A program made the position numbers and the translations under genes. From Cryoendolithus antarcticus (lineage: Eukaryota > Ascomycota > Dothideomycetes > Cladosporiales > Cladosporiaceae), in NCBI GenBank assembly GCA_002077065.1, contig NAJO01000030.1, positions 186,001 through 250,000 on the forward strand: 64,000 nucleotides of DNA. Direction: 5' to 3'. A model generated the notes under the pieces. The model saw only the letters and a program-made list of their open reading frames with translations. It was not told the DNA's origin and did not search any database. Of this stretch, positions 42,107-54,126 are shown piece by piece (the stretch's first letter is position 1; every line of letters starts with the position of its first letter).

Positions 42107-44941
42107 AGCAATCGAAGCGAGGTCAGTGTGGATTGAGGAAGTCTTAGCGATAGAAGGTATTGTCGATGAGGCTCTTCTGGTCAGTGAGTGGTCGTTGCGA
42201 ATATGCAGACCTGCACTAGCAGTGCCTACTTTTGCGTTTGTGCATGAGAGCTAATTTTCCGAGTGACGGTACCTGTAGTGATGCTGAAAGGCAGTAAGGA
42301 GATGCTTCACTCGTCGCTCCCGGCGTGACCATGGAACACAGAAGGCTGGCGCACTAGCATCTCGTGGTATTGAGCATCACCATCGACCTGCTGAAATTTT
42401 CCTGTTCCATCGTGCAAGTGAAATCATGCAGCAGACCACCGAGGCACAACATCAACAACGTCGCCACCTCCCGATCGATTCATGCACCAACCTGCAGCAT
42501 CTCGAAGCGACTTTCGACTCCTTCCGTAACCGAATTATTGCCCTCTCCAGCACATATAGCCCAGGGAAGCGATAACACCGCGGCTGACCGTTTCACGTCG
42601 AATATGATACAGGCACCACCCTACGGCCAAGCTCGGATCCCACGGGGGATCCAAGCCGCAACAACGGCAGCCCTGCTTCTTGGACGGCATTTGTGACGAC
42701 TTGGGAGGTGGAGTCGTTCGGAGTTTTTGGCGATTCAGGGTGGCTGTGTGGCTGTGCAAATGGGAGATCGACGAAGCCACTGGCGGATGAGAACGTGGCA
42801 CCAGCTGTGGTGCTGGGCTTTCTGACTTTCCATGCGCGGGGTCATGTCACCGTTTCATCTCATGCGGTACTTTCGGGTGAACACAGAGTTCGACTGTCGC
42901 TGCTGTGATGAGGCGCCCTAACCAAGATCGTGCGAGTGAAGGCCCTTACCGCTCGCTCGAAGGTTTGTGACCAGTGCGCCCGTTGGAGGCTCTCGTCTAA
43001 GCTTCCCGATCTCGTGAAAGTCTTCAGTTCTAGCGAGAGTGCAACGGGTCTGCGGCTGACCAGTGAGAACGATTGGTTCCAGGTGAGATGACATCGTAGG
43101 CCGAGCACGAACGAGACACTGCAGCCACAGGCGAGGCTGCACAGCTGCAGATCTCTGCTTCTAACGGTTGTGATCTGCTCATGGGCAACGTCAGCAGTGC
43201 AGAGGTCTGGAAGTCTTCCAGATAGCCATCTGTCTCGATCTGTCTCGATGCTCGCTTGTGCGCCACCGGAGTCTGCGCCACAAAACGTGGACTCAGTGGA
43301 TGATCGGTTCGGTTCATCTGCAACCGCTATGCTGGAATACGGTAATTTCGACGTCGCTCAACAGCATCGTCACTCACTTGCGGCAGTGTGAGCAGACAGC
43401 ATCAGATGATCAAATCTGAGTCCACCGAGGTGTCGCCATTTGTTCATTTCCCCTCACCTTGTGCTCGATCACGCTTTCACGAGCTCCAATCTCGGTTTCG
43501 GCGGCTACAGTGGACACTGGCATTACCTCTGACTGCATCAAATCTCAGGCACTCATTTGTGCCTGCAGCTGATGGCAATACTTCACCCGCTGTCATCCGT
43601 AATTCATCTCGGAAGCCGTGTCCGTGCCTATAAGGCTTTCCGTTAAGGTCATATACTTCACGAGGCGTCGTTTGAAAAGGACGTTGTAGCCGCCGTTGGA
43701 TCGCAACATGACACACGCTACATGAGCGACTATCATCATTGGCTTTGCAGAGCTCTGCTAGGGGACCACAGTTGACCGTGCGGATTACGCGTCTTCTGCC
43801 GAGTCACGAGTTCTCTCACTGCATTCACATTGTGCTCCGCAGCTCATTTCGGCCTAGCCGACCGACAATTACGCGGGGTCTTGTGGTGAGCGCGGCGTGG
43901 TGTCCGACGGCGTGGGAGAAGCCGCTTGCTCTCTCGGAGAAATGTGAAAGTGGCATGTGCTAATGTAGCGAGAGTCATACCAGCGAGAAAGCCAATGCTA
44001 CACCTTCGAGCGATGCTTTCGTGCCACCGATAGGATTGACGCGCCGTTGCACTTCGACACCGCGGAAGGGCTTCACTGGCCGTTGCACTCCGCGTCCAAG
44101 ATGACGCGAGTCTCGCACCGAGCCGGTGGAGCATATGCGTACACTTCTCTGATCCTAATGTCGCGCGAATGGAAGCACCAAACAGCCGTGGACAGCCACA
44201 TGATATCAGCCGTGTTCTGGAAATGAGGGCGTTGGAACGACAAGGGTGGGATGACGGATCAGTGTCGTAGGCGCCCAGCATCACAATCTTGCAAAGCCAT
44301 GCGCAAATCAAAGCCACACCGCAATCAACACAATGATGTAAATGATTGTAGAAGTCGGGTTTCTCTCCGGCGGCATGCGCGACCATGACAGTTGTGGACA
44401 GGAATAGCGGCCCTACGACAGTGCAAGGTAAATTGACGAGATGGTCTAGAGCGCATTTCGGACGATCTTTCCCATTTCTTGGGTAGGCCAGCGGTAGCGC
44501 CACAACCTGTACAGGGATATTGCTTGCACAGTTTTCGCTGCGCCACAGGGTGCAGTTGCTGTGGCGCAGGCAGAATGTCGCGTCTCACTGCTATAGCGAT
44601 GGTCAGAATCGAGATCGGAGTAGGTTGGTACACGCGTCTCGTGCTGGGTGTCTTGTAGCGAGAAATTTGAGCCGAAGCAGCGGCTCGTTGGGCGACAAAT
44701 TCCCACGAGCTCCCAGATGCCGCCATTCCGTAGTATGCAGGAGAGTTCCGAAAGCACGGACTCGGTGGGGCTCCTGTGGCTTGTTAACAGTGGCTGTTCT
44801 CCTCCTTCTCTCGGTTTTACTCGCTTCACACGTTTCGCCGTGCACGAAGGACACCGACTCTCTGTCAGCTCACACCTCACGCCATCTCATGCCACTGCGG
44901 CGTTGCATGTAGCCATCAAGCCAGCATACTGGACAGCGGCC
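42107..44941. other. 2.8-kb gene-poor tract upstream of the CP2 factor
   Basis: This is by far the longest gap in the window. No frame has recognisable motifs; the longest (219 codons, minus, 44503-43844) has a random, Cys/Arg-rich composition. A perfect palindrome with one central base (TGGAAG-T-CTTCCA, 43208-43220) and a tandem 10-bp repeat (ATCTGTCTCG twice, 43228-43247) lie close together. It could be a long regulatory region or 5' leader. Confidence 0.45.
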
Positions 44942-47648
44942 ATGTTCCAGAATAGGTGAGTCTACACACGCTGCGAGCGCGCCTCTGCTGTCCGGAGCAA
45001 GCCTCCACGGCCACAGTGATCGACTGCTACCCTGAATGTTGCGATGCTAACGACAAGCGCAGGAAAACGTCGCAGAAACCTAGCGACAACTTTATCAAGG
45101 ACTTCAAAGACAACTTCCCGGGTCTGAGGCAGAACTCCCAGTCGGCGAGCTCGGCGCATGGCTCGAACTCGACGGTGGTGACTGACGCGCCCGAGGCGTC
45201 TTTGAGGTGCGACATCCCGCATGCCAACCACCAGTGGTCATTACGTGAGCCAGATGGACTGCCCACTAACACACCGTCCAGATCACTCGAGGATGGCCAG
45301 CACGACGCGCACGACATGAAGGTTTCGTTGGACGCGATGTCAAGACCGCCCCAGGAATCCTGGAACTTTGGCCCGTCTGGACTGACTCCATCCTTCCTTG
45401 ATGCCAACCCTCACAGCTTCAACATGTTTCCCCATCAGATGCAAGGCTACTACACGCCCACACCTGGCGGCACCAACACGATCTACCACAACCAAGCTGG
45501 CGACTTGCACACGCCCACTTACCCAATGGGTATGGGCACACCGCTCTCGATGCCCAACTCCGGAGGAGCCTTACACGCTGGCCATCAAGGTCCAGCCTTC
45601 CATGCATTCCAACCTCAGATGCCCCAGCACTTCCAACACCAGCAACATCAGCAGCAATTCCACAACGTCAATCCGTTTCAAATGCATCACCAGCATCCAC
45701 AAGCACCACCGCAAGTCTTCGCGCCACATCAATTCACGCACCATCCCGGCTTCGACCACTTCGATGGACCCCAAGTACACGAGTCTCCGGTCGATAATGT
45801 GCACATGGACATGCATCATCACCACACGCAACACCACTCGCCCGAGATGGTAATGCACCCTCAGAGCTTCCAGCATCAGCAGGTGATGCCACCTCCTCCA
45901 CCGGCGCCACACCCAACAGGCGAGAAGTATGGCGAAACCTCCACAGGCCTGATGGATCACATATACTGACAATTCACAGGTTCCGGTTCCACGTTACAAT
46001 GAATGCGCCTACCGCGATGGTGAAACAGTCCGATGAGATCCCAATCACCTACCTCAACAAAGGCCAGGCATATACACTGAACGTGGTCGACACGCATGCC
46101 CATCAACCAGTGGGCCCAGTCCGGTATCGCACCTTCGTGCGCGTGTCTTTCGAGGACGAGCAGCAACGACTGAAGCCTGCAGCATGCTGGCAGCTCTGGA
46201 AAGAAGGTCGTGGCACGAATGAAGCACATCAGCGTGGTGGCCGACTCCAAGCTGTTGAGTATGTTGAAAACGTCTCAGCTCTCGGCATTGAAGATCCCAG
46301 TAAGCCACGCATCGAACTCGAGAGCGCGTCCTTTGACGGCTTCTGTGTCACTTGGAGTCCGCCGAATGGCACAGCAGAATGCCCGATCTCGGTCAGGTTC
46401 AACTTTCTGTCCACCGACTTCAGTCACTCTAAGGGAGTCAAGGGCATCCCTGTGCGGCTCTGTGCAAAGACTGAGATGATCAGCGAGCGCTCTCCAAGCT
46501 CGAATCAGAACTCGGGCTCAGAAGTATGCTACTGCAAGGTGAAGCTCTTCCGCGACCACGGCGCCGAGCGCAAATTGTCGAATGACGTGGCCCATGTCAA
46601 GAAGACTATCGACAAGCTCAACCAGCAGATCGTTCAGATCGAGTCCGGCATGCGAGACAATGGCAAGCGAAAGCGCAGCAATTCGATCACTAGAGGCAAC
46701 GACCGGCCGGGCAAGGTGCAGAAGCATCGGAGGACATGGTCCATGACTTCAGTCACCTCCAATGGCGGCCGAGGAGGCGCCGAAGAGGACTTGCACATGA
46801 AGTTGCTCACCCTCCAGGACATGTTCACCTCGACACGACCAGCATCGATACTGTACCTTCGAGGTGCAGAGCAGGATGATCCAGACCTTCACCCTGTCAT
46901 GATCTCCGGAGAGCAGCCACTGGTCCGAGCAGACTCGGGCGATACGAGCGCCTGGGATCGCCAACAACCACCACCGACGGAGGACTCCTTCGTGTCACCC
47001 ACACCAAGTTCGCTCTCTCCTGATGGAAGTCGCAGAGGCTCTGCTGGACAACTACCTACACCATTCGGCTTGTCGAGAGTCAGCTCCAACGAATGGTCGA
47101 ATCACCCACAGACCGCCATCAGCGATATCAATACCACTGCGCCAGTAAACAGTCCGTCAACCTCGAAAGCCATCAAAATACAGACGCGATCTCCTTCGAG
47201 CGGTCAGCAAACAGGGAACATCACGGCGATTGATGTCGATGCATCGTATCAACCTCCAGCTCCGCGCACGATCAAGCCTGTGGCATGTTTCTACATACAG
47301 CCGCGGCTGCCGAATAAATCCTCAGACGACTCGTACTACCGAGCCGTGTATCTGATGTCGCGCACAGTCAAGGATCTGGTCAACGTCATCGCGATGAAGT
47401 GTGACATCGAGCCAACCATGGTCGCTCGCACAGTACGAGTCTGTCGCACTGGATTGAACGTGCTCTTCGATGATGACTGCGTACAGGAGCTAGAAGAAGG
47501 GCAAGACATGCTTGCAGAGTTCGTCGAGACCTCGGAAGACAACGAGGAGCCCTCGCGAGAGTGGGATGCTGCAGACTTGTGCGATGGTGATCTCACCACA
47601 CTACACAATACCAGCAGCATCAGCTACGAGCTAAGGCTCACATATTGA
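44942..47648 (+). CDS. CP2/grainyhead-family transcription factor
   Basis: Exons 44942-44955 (MFQN and 2 bases of the next codon), 45063-45926 and 45980-47648; introns of 107 bp (GCTAAC branch) and 53 bp. The product is 848 aa. Residues 1-285 are disordered, with a Gln/His/Met-rich tract (HFQHQQHQQQFHN, MDMHHHHTQHHS). The CP2 DNA-binding domain starts at about 293: FRFHVTMNAPTAMVK, ITYLNKGQAYTL, ACWQLWKEGRGTNEAHQRGG, and PVRLCAKTE. A Lys/Arg patch and a disordered region follow. The C-terminus (about 735-810) has the ubiquitin-like fold seen in this family (ACFYIQPRLPNK ... VARTVRVCRTGLNVLFDDD). Fungal homologues affect cell-wall and septum functions. Exon 1 relies on a single short match to frame. 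Confidence 0.88.
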
Positions 47649-49135
47649 ACATTATGCGCTGGACGCTACAATCGGCAAAGATTGCAAACGATCAGGACAG
47701 AACTGGAAAAGAGTCGCAATGCTGCGACCACGATGACCACGAGCATTATGTCAACATCTTAGCAGAGATGTCGAGCTACCACGCTCGACACTGCACCAGA
47801 CTGGCGTCACTCGTTACGCGCCAACTGGACTCGCCACACATCGACAGTGGTATGGGAGCACCTTCGTGTGCAAGGAATGGTTCTTTTACTTCCCTTTGGT
47901 TTGGAGATGATACCCCGGTTGCGTGTCGAGAGGAACTCGACTACTCCACTTTTGACTGGAGGTGTTTGGATACATGAGTTATGGGATGAGCGTGGCTTAA
48001 TTGTGCATAGCAGCCATGAGAAGGAGGATAAGGAGGTGCAGTGCAAGTAGGCACTCGAGACGACGGAGGGCTACGTAGTCTTACTGTATTGCAGTGTCGA
48101 CTTTCACATCATTAACCGTCTCAACCCTCACTTTCTCCATATCGCTGACCGTCGTTGTCTCGCCGGCACTGACCGTTACAACTAATCACTTCCCCAAGTT
48201 TCACTCCTCCCGGCATCACACCAGTTCATCCCACCTACCGGACGCAGCGCATCACAGAACCCAACGCCACACTCATACACGGCTGAAACGCTGCTCGTCA
48301 TGCAGGGCACTTTTGCACAGCCTCACTCGCGTAACCGCGTACCTGCAACCCACCGTCACTTGTGCCGCATGACAGGCAGATCCCAGTAGAAGATGTGCAT
48401 ACTTCTGCCGTGTGCTGTCAGGGCAAGGGGAGCGGGTCATTGCGATCGTGGCACCAGTGTCAGCCTTGTGAATTCTGGAGCCTCGGGCTAGGTTGGACAA
48501 TAGAGGCTGCAGGTGGGTGTGGCGTTGGCGATGTGGCGCAGCTGCGAAAGCTGTGAACACAACACGGGGTGGATTGTACGGTCATGAGGTCTGTTATGAG
48601 TATCGCGCCGCAAACAGCGATCGATCTGTAGCTCTCGGTCTCGAGACACAGCGTTTCGTGATGCGAGGCTGCTCGAGATCTGCCAACCTGCTATTCCTAG
48701 CCTTTTCGATCTGATGACCGACAGTGCACATGTGTGGTTAGGGTTGGGGCTGTTGATGGTATAGTCTGGCAACGACGGACAATCGGACTGTACAGCGCCA
48801 ATCATGTACAACGAATGTTCCCTAGTCAACTGAACGTTGTTCTCATGTTATCTTCGTAATCCGGAGCTATCTCTGGTGTCAACCTCATGACCACAGCCGA
48901 TATTGTCGTCGTTGAACTCGGTATGGGTGTGGTGTTAGAGAAGTGACTGCAGGCCTGTGCCAAAAGATGCACAGTATGACATGAGCACTGTTAAAACCTC
49001 ATGCACCACTTTCAAATCAGACCGGAGCTTCGAATGATCGCACCTCAAGAGGGTTGGAACAACTATGCGCTGGGTGCAATATGATACATAATAGTACAAC
49101 ACTCAGCTTCTCCGACCCACGACTCCACCGACTTC
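47649..49135. other. Long gap between convergent genes
   Basis: 1.5 kb between the CP2 and CWH43 stop codons, much longer than other convergent gaps here (35-580 bp). A Ser/Thr/Val-rich reading at 48094-48200 recalls the secreted protein at 1252, but it has no ATG and decays. Nothing firm. Confidence 0.4.
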
Positions 49136-52100
49136 CTACGCGTAGTAACGCGGCTCATCGAACACGTGATACCGATGTCCTCGCACGCCCTCGCCTCTAA
49201 ACAGCGCCGGGAAGCGCAAGTCCTCGGGAACCTGACTCTCGGGTATAATATCGTCAGTGCCTTCTGGCTGTCCGACCACGAACTTGCCAACCTGCAGTGA
49301 GTGTTAGTAATGCGACCACAGCTCAATGACGGCGGAAGACTTACCTGCAACTCCGTGTCGGTGATCGTGCTCCTACTGATCCTCGCATACCCAGTCCGCT
49401 TCATACCCTTGTACAGAATGTACTCGCACCATCTGTCCCAATCGCTCGGGTCGATGTCGCGCATGCCACTGCGTTCGCTGACCCAGGTGTTGTAATTGCC
49501 CTCTTTCGGCTTCGTGACCAAGTACGAGAGCAAGATGCTCGGTCTCGGCGAAGCGCCCATGAGCTCCGTCACATATGCAGTCTGCTGTCTTCGGTCCTCG
49601 ACATCCTCTTCTTGACCAGAGTGGAAGACGAAGACATCGATCATCTCGCCGTAAACGTCGAGAGTGGCGTGAATAGCTGGCGCGAGCTCGCCGACGGGTG
49701 AAGGCGTGAGATGGTGCGTAGAGTTAACGATGGGGAATTTTGACAGCAGTGCGCAGCCCCAGGTGTGCTTGTTCGGCCCTGGGCCAGCGTCGACGTACAT
49801 ACCTAGGTTCTCGGCGAGTACCTGGGTGGAGTCGCGGTTGCCCATGATGATGCGTTGTTGGTCCGACTCCAACAGGCCGATGACATCGAGTTCGGACTCC
49901 CGAATGAGGGCCTCCATGCGGTTCTCTGAAGAAAGCATGTCGTTGTCGATGCTGAAGTGAATCGTCCAGATGCCGGCTGTGATTGCCTTGGATTCCGGGT
50001 GGTAAGACTTGTAGTCGTATGATGGGAAGCGTATGAATGCCACAGCGATGCTTGTGAGTTGCAGAGCAAGCAGTACGTAGATGTAGTAGCTGCGTTGCTT
50101 CCTCGCAGCCGGATTTGGTGGAGGTCGAAGGCTACTCTGCCGCGCTGGGGTGCTGTTCTGCAGGCCGGAGAAGACGCCACATCCGATGAGTAGCATCGTG
50201 GTGATCATGATCCAGTCAGTGTGCTCGCGGACGAGGTAGCCTCCAGGCACAAATGCGTACGCGACTACCCAACAGTGGAACAGGACCATCAAGTTGTAGA
50301 CGAAGAAGCCGATGAAGAAGGTACGCCCAGGAGGGAAGCGGACCGCATTCGATATCATCGAGGGCGTCACTGCCAGCAGATACACTGTGAGCGTGAGCGC
50401 ACCATAGTAGCCAGTCCAGTTGTGAGACAGGGTCAAGAAGGCAGCGCCGACTGACCCAGCGCCGAACGCTGTCCAGCCGCGTGCCAGATTCGGGTAGAAG
50501 AGACCGAAGACCAAGCCAATACTCATGGCGAAGATCGTCCATGCTCCATGAGGTACAGGCAGTGGGCCTCGTACAGGATAGCCCTCCCAAACCCACATGA
50601 TCATGGTGCTAGAATCAGACAGAAGCGAATGAAGAGCAAAGAGCAGTCCAGCAAGACCGAGTCCAGCAAGTGCTGATGAACCCTTCGCCTTTGTCAAGCT
50701 TTGAGGTGCATCGCCATTGCTGGCTTGGTAACGCGAGACCCTAGCAATTGCCAGGGCGAACAGGGCAAGTCCTGTCTTGTTCCAGCCACCATTACCTGCG
50801 TACATGATTGGCCACACTGGGTTGTTGGTCTGGTTGGCAAACTTCGCGACACTGCTTGCAATAAGACCAATGCTCCATGCTGCGATCTTGGACTCGAGCT
50901 TCGACGGGTTGCCGCGCTCGGCATAGAACGCAGCAGGCCATGCGAGGCAGCCCATCCACACACCAATACTGACGCCCGCGAGCTTGCCCTCTGGGCTGTG
51001 CGCGAGGTAGGCAGCTAGTCCGGCAACGCTGAGTCCGAGCGTCACAGGCATGTAGCGAGTAGCCAGCCGTCGAAGTGGTCCGATACCGAGCAGGAAGGGC
51101 GAGACGGACGACATCACAGTCACTTCGTAGCCTGAAAGCCCCATGTACCAAAGTGGAAAGTACCATACTGTGACACCAAGACCTGTGAGAATGGACCAGA
51201 AAGTGAACTGGAATACGTCAGCGGAAGCACCCTACATCGGATGACACATGACTTACTCCTAAGTAAGTCTCTGCAGCAGCGTCCATAAGAGCGGGCCACG
51301 AAAACCTCGCATCGAAGACTTGGCCGATTGGCTTGTCCTTTTCTTGCTGTAGTATTTTATCTGCTACACGTGGGTTCTCCCTGCAGCGACGATCAATTAG
51401 TACCATACTTCCCTCACGTAGAGCGGGCACTTCGTACCGGCTACTTTGGAAGCCGCAGAACGTACCCTCTGCTGAAGCCCTTCACGTCTGTGACAACGAT
51501 CTCGACACCACTAAAGTCCACGGCAGTCACCGCGTCAAAGGCAACGTCCAGGAGTACCACCAGCCACTCGCACATGGCGTATGTAGTGTATGCTATTATG
51601 TCGTTAGCATGTGCACATAGGCACTTATGATGTGCTCGACTCCTCACCTCCTGGCACACGATGTATCTTGTGCTGCAAGAAGAAGTACGTCAACGGCACC
51701 AGCATCAAGAAGAACCCTGCTCCGAAGTATTTCCTCAGCCTCAGTGACCGTGTCCCTGCCGGACTCAAGGCGATGTTCCCGACTGTCCAAGGTATTGTAG
51801 CAACCAGATAGGCCACCATGAACACATCATGCGCCATGTGGCCATCCGTGCTCGTAACATACGTCCATCCTCCACAAGTGAACGTCCTGAACACCCCCAC
51901 AGCCGCGACGAACTTCGGCAGAAAGCTCCCCTGCCTGTTGGTGACGCAGTAATTCAGAAACACCATCAGGAAGCGAGGGCCAGAGGTGACAGCTATGAGG
52001 AGCTGGAAGACGGATCGTTCGGGGTAGCGATCGCCAATCGTTGCGCTTACGGAGGGAAACCATTCGATCGGGTAGCCGAACCACTGATTCTGCACAATCT

Positions 52101-52288
52101 TCTTGTAGTGGAGGGAGCAGCCTACGATGAAGGCGCCGAGGAAGGCGGCGTATGCTGCGACGGTGTGGGCATAAGTGATATAAGTGCCTGGGATCTGAGC
52201 GGGCTGTCAGCGGATGCTAGGTAAGGGGGACCAGTCGATGAGGAAGTACCGTAGCGATCACGGCGCCGTCGCGGTGCTTTGGAGCCAT
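49136..52288 (-). CDS. CWH43: Cwh43, GPI-anchor lipid remodelling protein
   Basis: Six exons: 52288-52250, 52194-51648, 51592-51466, 51380-51257, 51207-49345 and 49291-49136; introns of 55, 55, 85, 49 and 53 bp. The product is 951 aa; yeast Cwh43 is 953. It replaces diacylglycerol with ceramide on GPI anchors in the ER. The N-terminal third is a multi-pass PGAP2/Frag1-like domain (AHTVAAYAAFLGAFIVGC, AYLVATIPWTVGNIALSP). More membrane spans fill about 290-640. The C-terminal part is an endonuclease/exonuclease/phosphatase-fold domain (IWTIHFSIDNDMLSS, DVIGLLESDQQ, DVFVFHSGQEED). The last exon gives VGKFVVGQPEG and ends DEPRYYA. No other frame joins these parts. Confidence 0.93.
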
Positions 52289-52599
52289 GTTTGCGGCTCA
52301 CTTGTCACCACTGCGGAACAACTGGACTGAATGAGTGACAAGAAACTGAGCGGAAAGTTGACTGTCAACACCAATCCAACGCGTGAACTATTCGTGAGCA
52401 TCCCCTGTCAGCAGCGAACCGAGGCGCTAACACGAAAGGTGCCAAGACCAGACGACTTCACTCAACATGCCATGTACATATACGTACCTCGAATCAAATC
52501 ACCATAGAGGTCATCTACCGCGCAGCCAAACAGCACGTCGCTAGGCCCCGACTCAAGCAGTCAGTAGTGGTATTGTGACGATCACACACCAGCCCAACC
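52289..52599. promoter_or_regulatory. Divergent promoter CWH43 / Nif3-like gene
   Basis: 311 bp between starts; no clear element seen. Confidence 0.35.
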
Positions 52600-53042
52600 A
52601 TGGGCACACGCTACAAGCTCGTCTTCTTTGCCCCTGCAGCCTCAATCGAAGCCATCAAGAAAGCCATCTTCGCGGCTGGTGCCGGCCAGCATGATGGCTA
52701 CACAGAGTGCTGCTTCACTACGCCGGGCACCGGCCAGTTCGTAGCTGGTCAGATGGCGAACCCAGCTATTGGCCGTCGAGGCATATTGGAGATGGTTGAG
52801 GAAGTGAGATGTGAGACGAGCTGCGTGGGCTCGTACACAACGAAGCGCGTCGTCGAGGCGTTGAAGAAGTAAGTGATGATTTCTCTGTGTTAGCTCGCGA
52901 TGACTTGCACTGCGCCGGCCAAGTCTAGAGTACCTTTGTCATCACGAGATGTTTATGTTAGGACGGCTTGCTGATCGTGGGTGATAGAGCACATCCATAC
53001 GAAGTCCCCGTATATGAGGTAATCAAGCTAGAAGATTTCTGA
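52600..53042 (+). CDS. Small Nif3-like (PII/CutA-fold) protein
   Basis: Exon 1 is 52600-52868 and exon 2 52988-53042; the 119-bp intron splits a Lys codon. The product is 107 aa. It reads RYKLVFFAPAASIEAIKKAIFAAGAGQHDGYT ECCFTTPGTGQF, then EMVEEVRCETSCVG and AHPYEVPVYEVI. The HPYE and GTGQF motifs are those of the inserted dimer domain of Nif3/YqfO proteins; here it occurs alone, without the metal-binding halves. Many fungi and bacteria carry this stand-alone form. The molecular role is unknown. Without exon 2 the HPYE motif would be missed. Confidence 0.85.
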
Positions 53043-53095
53043 GCTCTCTGTTCCACTTCCCCGACTGCTTGTAAGCTGAGTCGCTACTGCTCTTA

Positions 53096-53881
53096 CTATT
53101 CCCGTAGCCCCTCCTCTCCCACCATCGTAGCCTCCTGGACCCCAGTGCTCCAACCCCCTGCCACCAATCCCGCATCAACACCCATCCACTCCTCTCCAAC
53201 ATACCCTTCCCACTTTCTCGTCTCCCCACCAGGCCATCCAACAACGAAGCTCCCACCCTCCCTCGCAGCTCTTCCTGGCTTCGCAGCCCCTCCATCATCA
53301 ACCCAGCCCCTGACGGCCTTGGCCACAACCTCCTGGGCCAGCGTGCCCTGCCCACTCAACTTTCTACAAGCCACCACCAACGTTCTGGCCATTCGCTTCC
53401 GATTCTTTGGCCAGTTCACGAGCCCCACTTCACGGTACAGCGCATCGAGGCGTTTGATGACTTGAATCCGCAGCGCCTGGGCTGTAGCCATATTAGTAGT
53501 GTACAACTTCGTCGCTCTCCTCTCACCCAAGTCCGGACGAGGCGGTGTTGAGGAGAGAATGTAGGCTTCTATATGCGCTGCGAAGCACAAGGTGTCTGTG
53601 ACTTCGAAGAAGACGCCGACGGTGTTCAAGCAGCCTGATGTGCCGATGAAGGGAATCGAATTGGGGTGAGACGGGTCTGTCGGGTCGAAGTGCAGGAGAC
53701 CGCTAGAGCCGAGGGGGACACGGCGGTAGTGATGTTGGTGTTAGAGGAGAGCGGGAAGAGGCCGTTGGAGAGGGCGCACCGCGGGATGCGGGCGTGCTGG
53801 TGGCAGCTTGCCCTTCTTGCCTTCACGACCGGCTCTGTTGCGCCACATAAGCTTGCTGACGAAGCTCTTGAGTGTCGACAT
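53096..53881 (-). CDS. Uncharacterised protein with a disturbed 5' end (in-frame stop or unusual intron)
   Basis: The main open frame runs 53740-53096 (214 codons) and reads RRVPLGSSGLLHFDPTD, then PFIGTSGCLNTVGVFFEV and LCFAAHIEAYI, which looks like real protein. It has no good ATG. A plausible start lies at 53881 (MSTLKSFVSKLMWRN) in the same frame, but a TAA at 53743-53741 separates the two parts. A phase-2 intron from a weak GTGGCG donor (53847) to the CTCTAG acceptor (53686) would remove it and also the RVPLG part; otherwise this is a nonsense-disrupted gene. I recognise no domain. The C-terminal part is Gly/Trp/Val-rich. The exact limits are uncertain. Confidence 0.45.
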
Positions 53882-54126
53882 TGTGGTTTTAAGTGATCGC
53901 AGGTCAGTGGTCTCCTCGATGATGTCTAGCAACGTGGAAAAGAGATAGTTTTCTAGGGACTATAATTGCAGTTTGCATGTGCCAGCAAACATGAGGCATG
54001 ATTCTTGTCGTCGCCGTAGCACGTGCATGAGTCGTAATCTCATCAGATCAATTCCATCACTTCGCCGGTGGGAATGCCACAGAGCGTTGCAGAATAGGAA
54101 AGATGAGAGAAGGCGCACTTCAGCTG

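Noticed and set aside
43844..44503. 219-codon minus-strand frame in the gene-poor tract
   Set aside because: Composition is random and Cys/Arg-rich, with no domain, signal peptide or partner exon.
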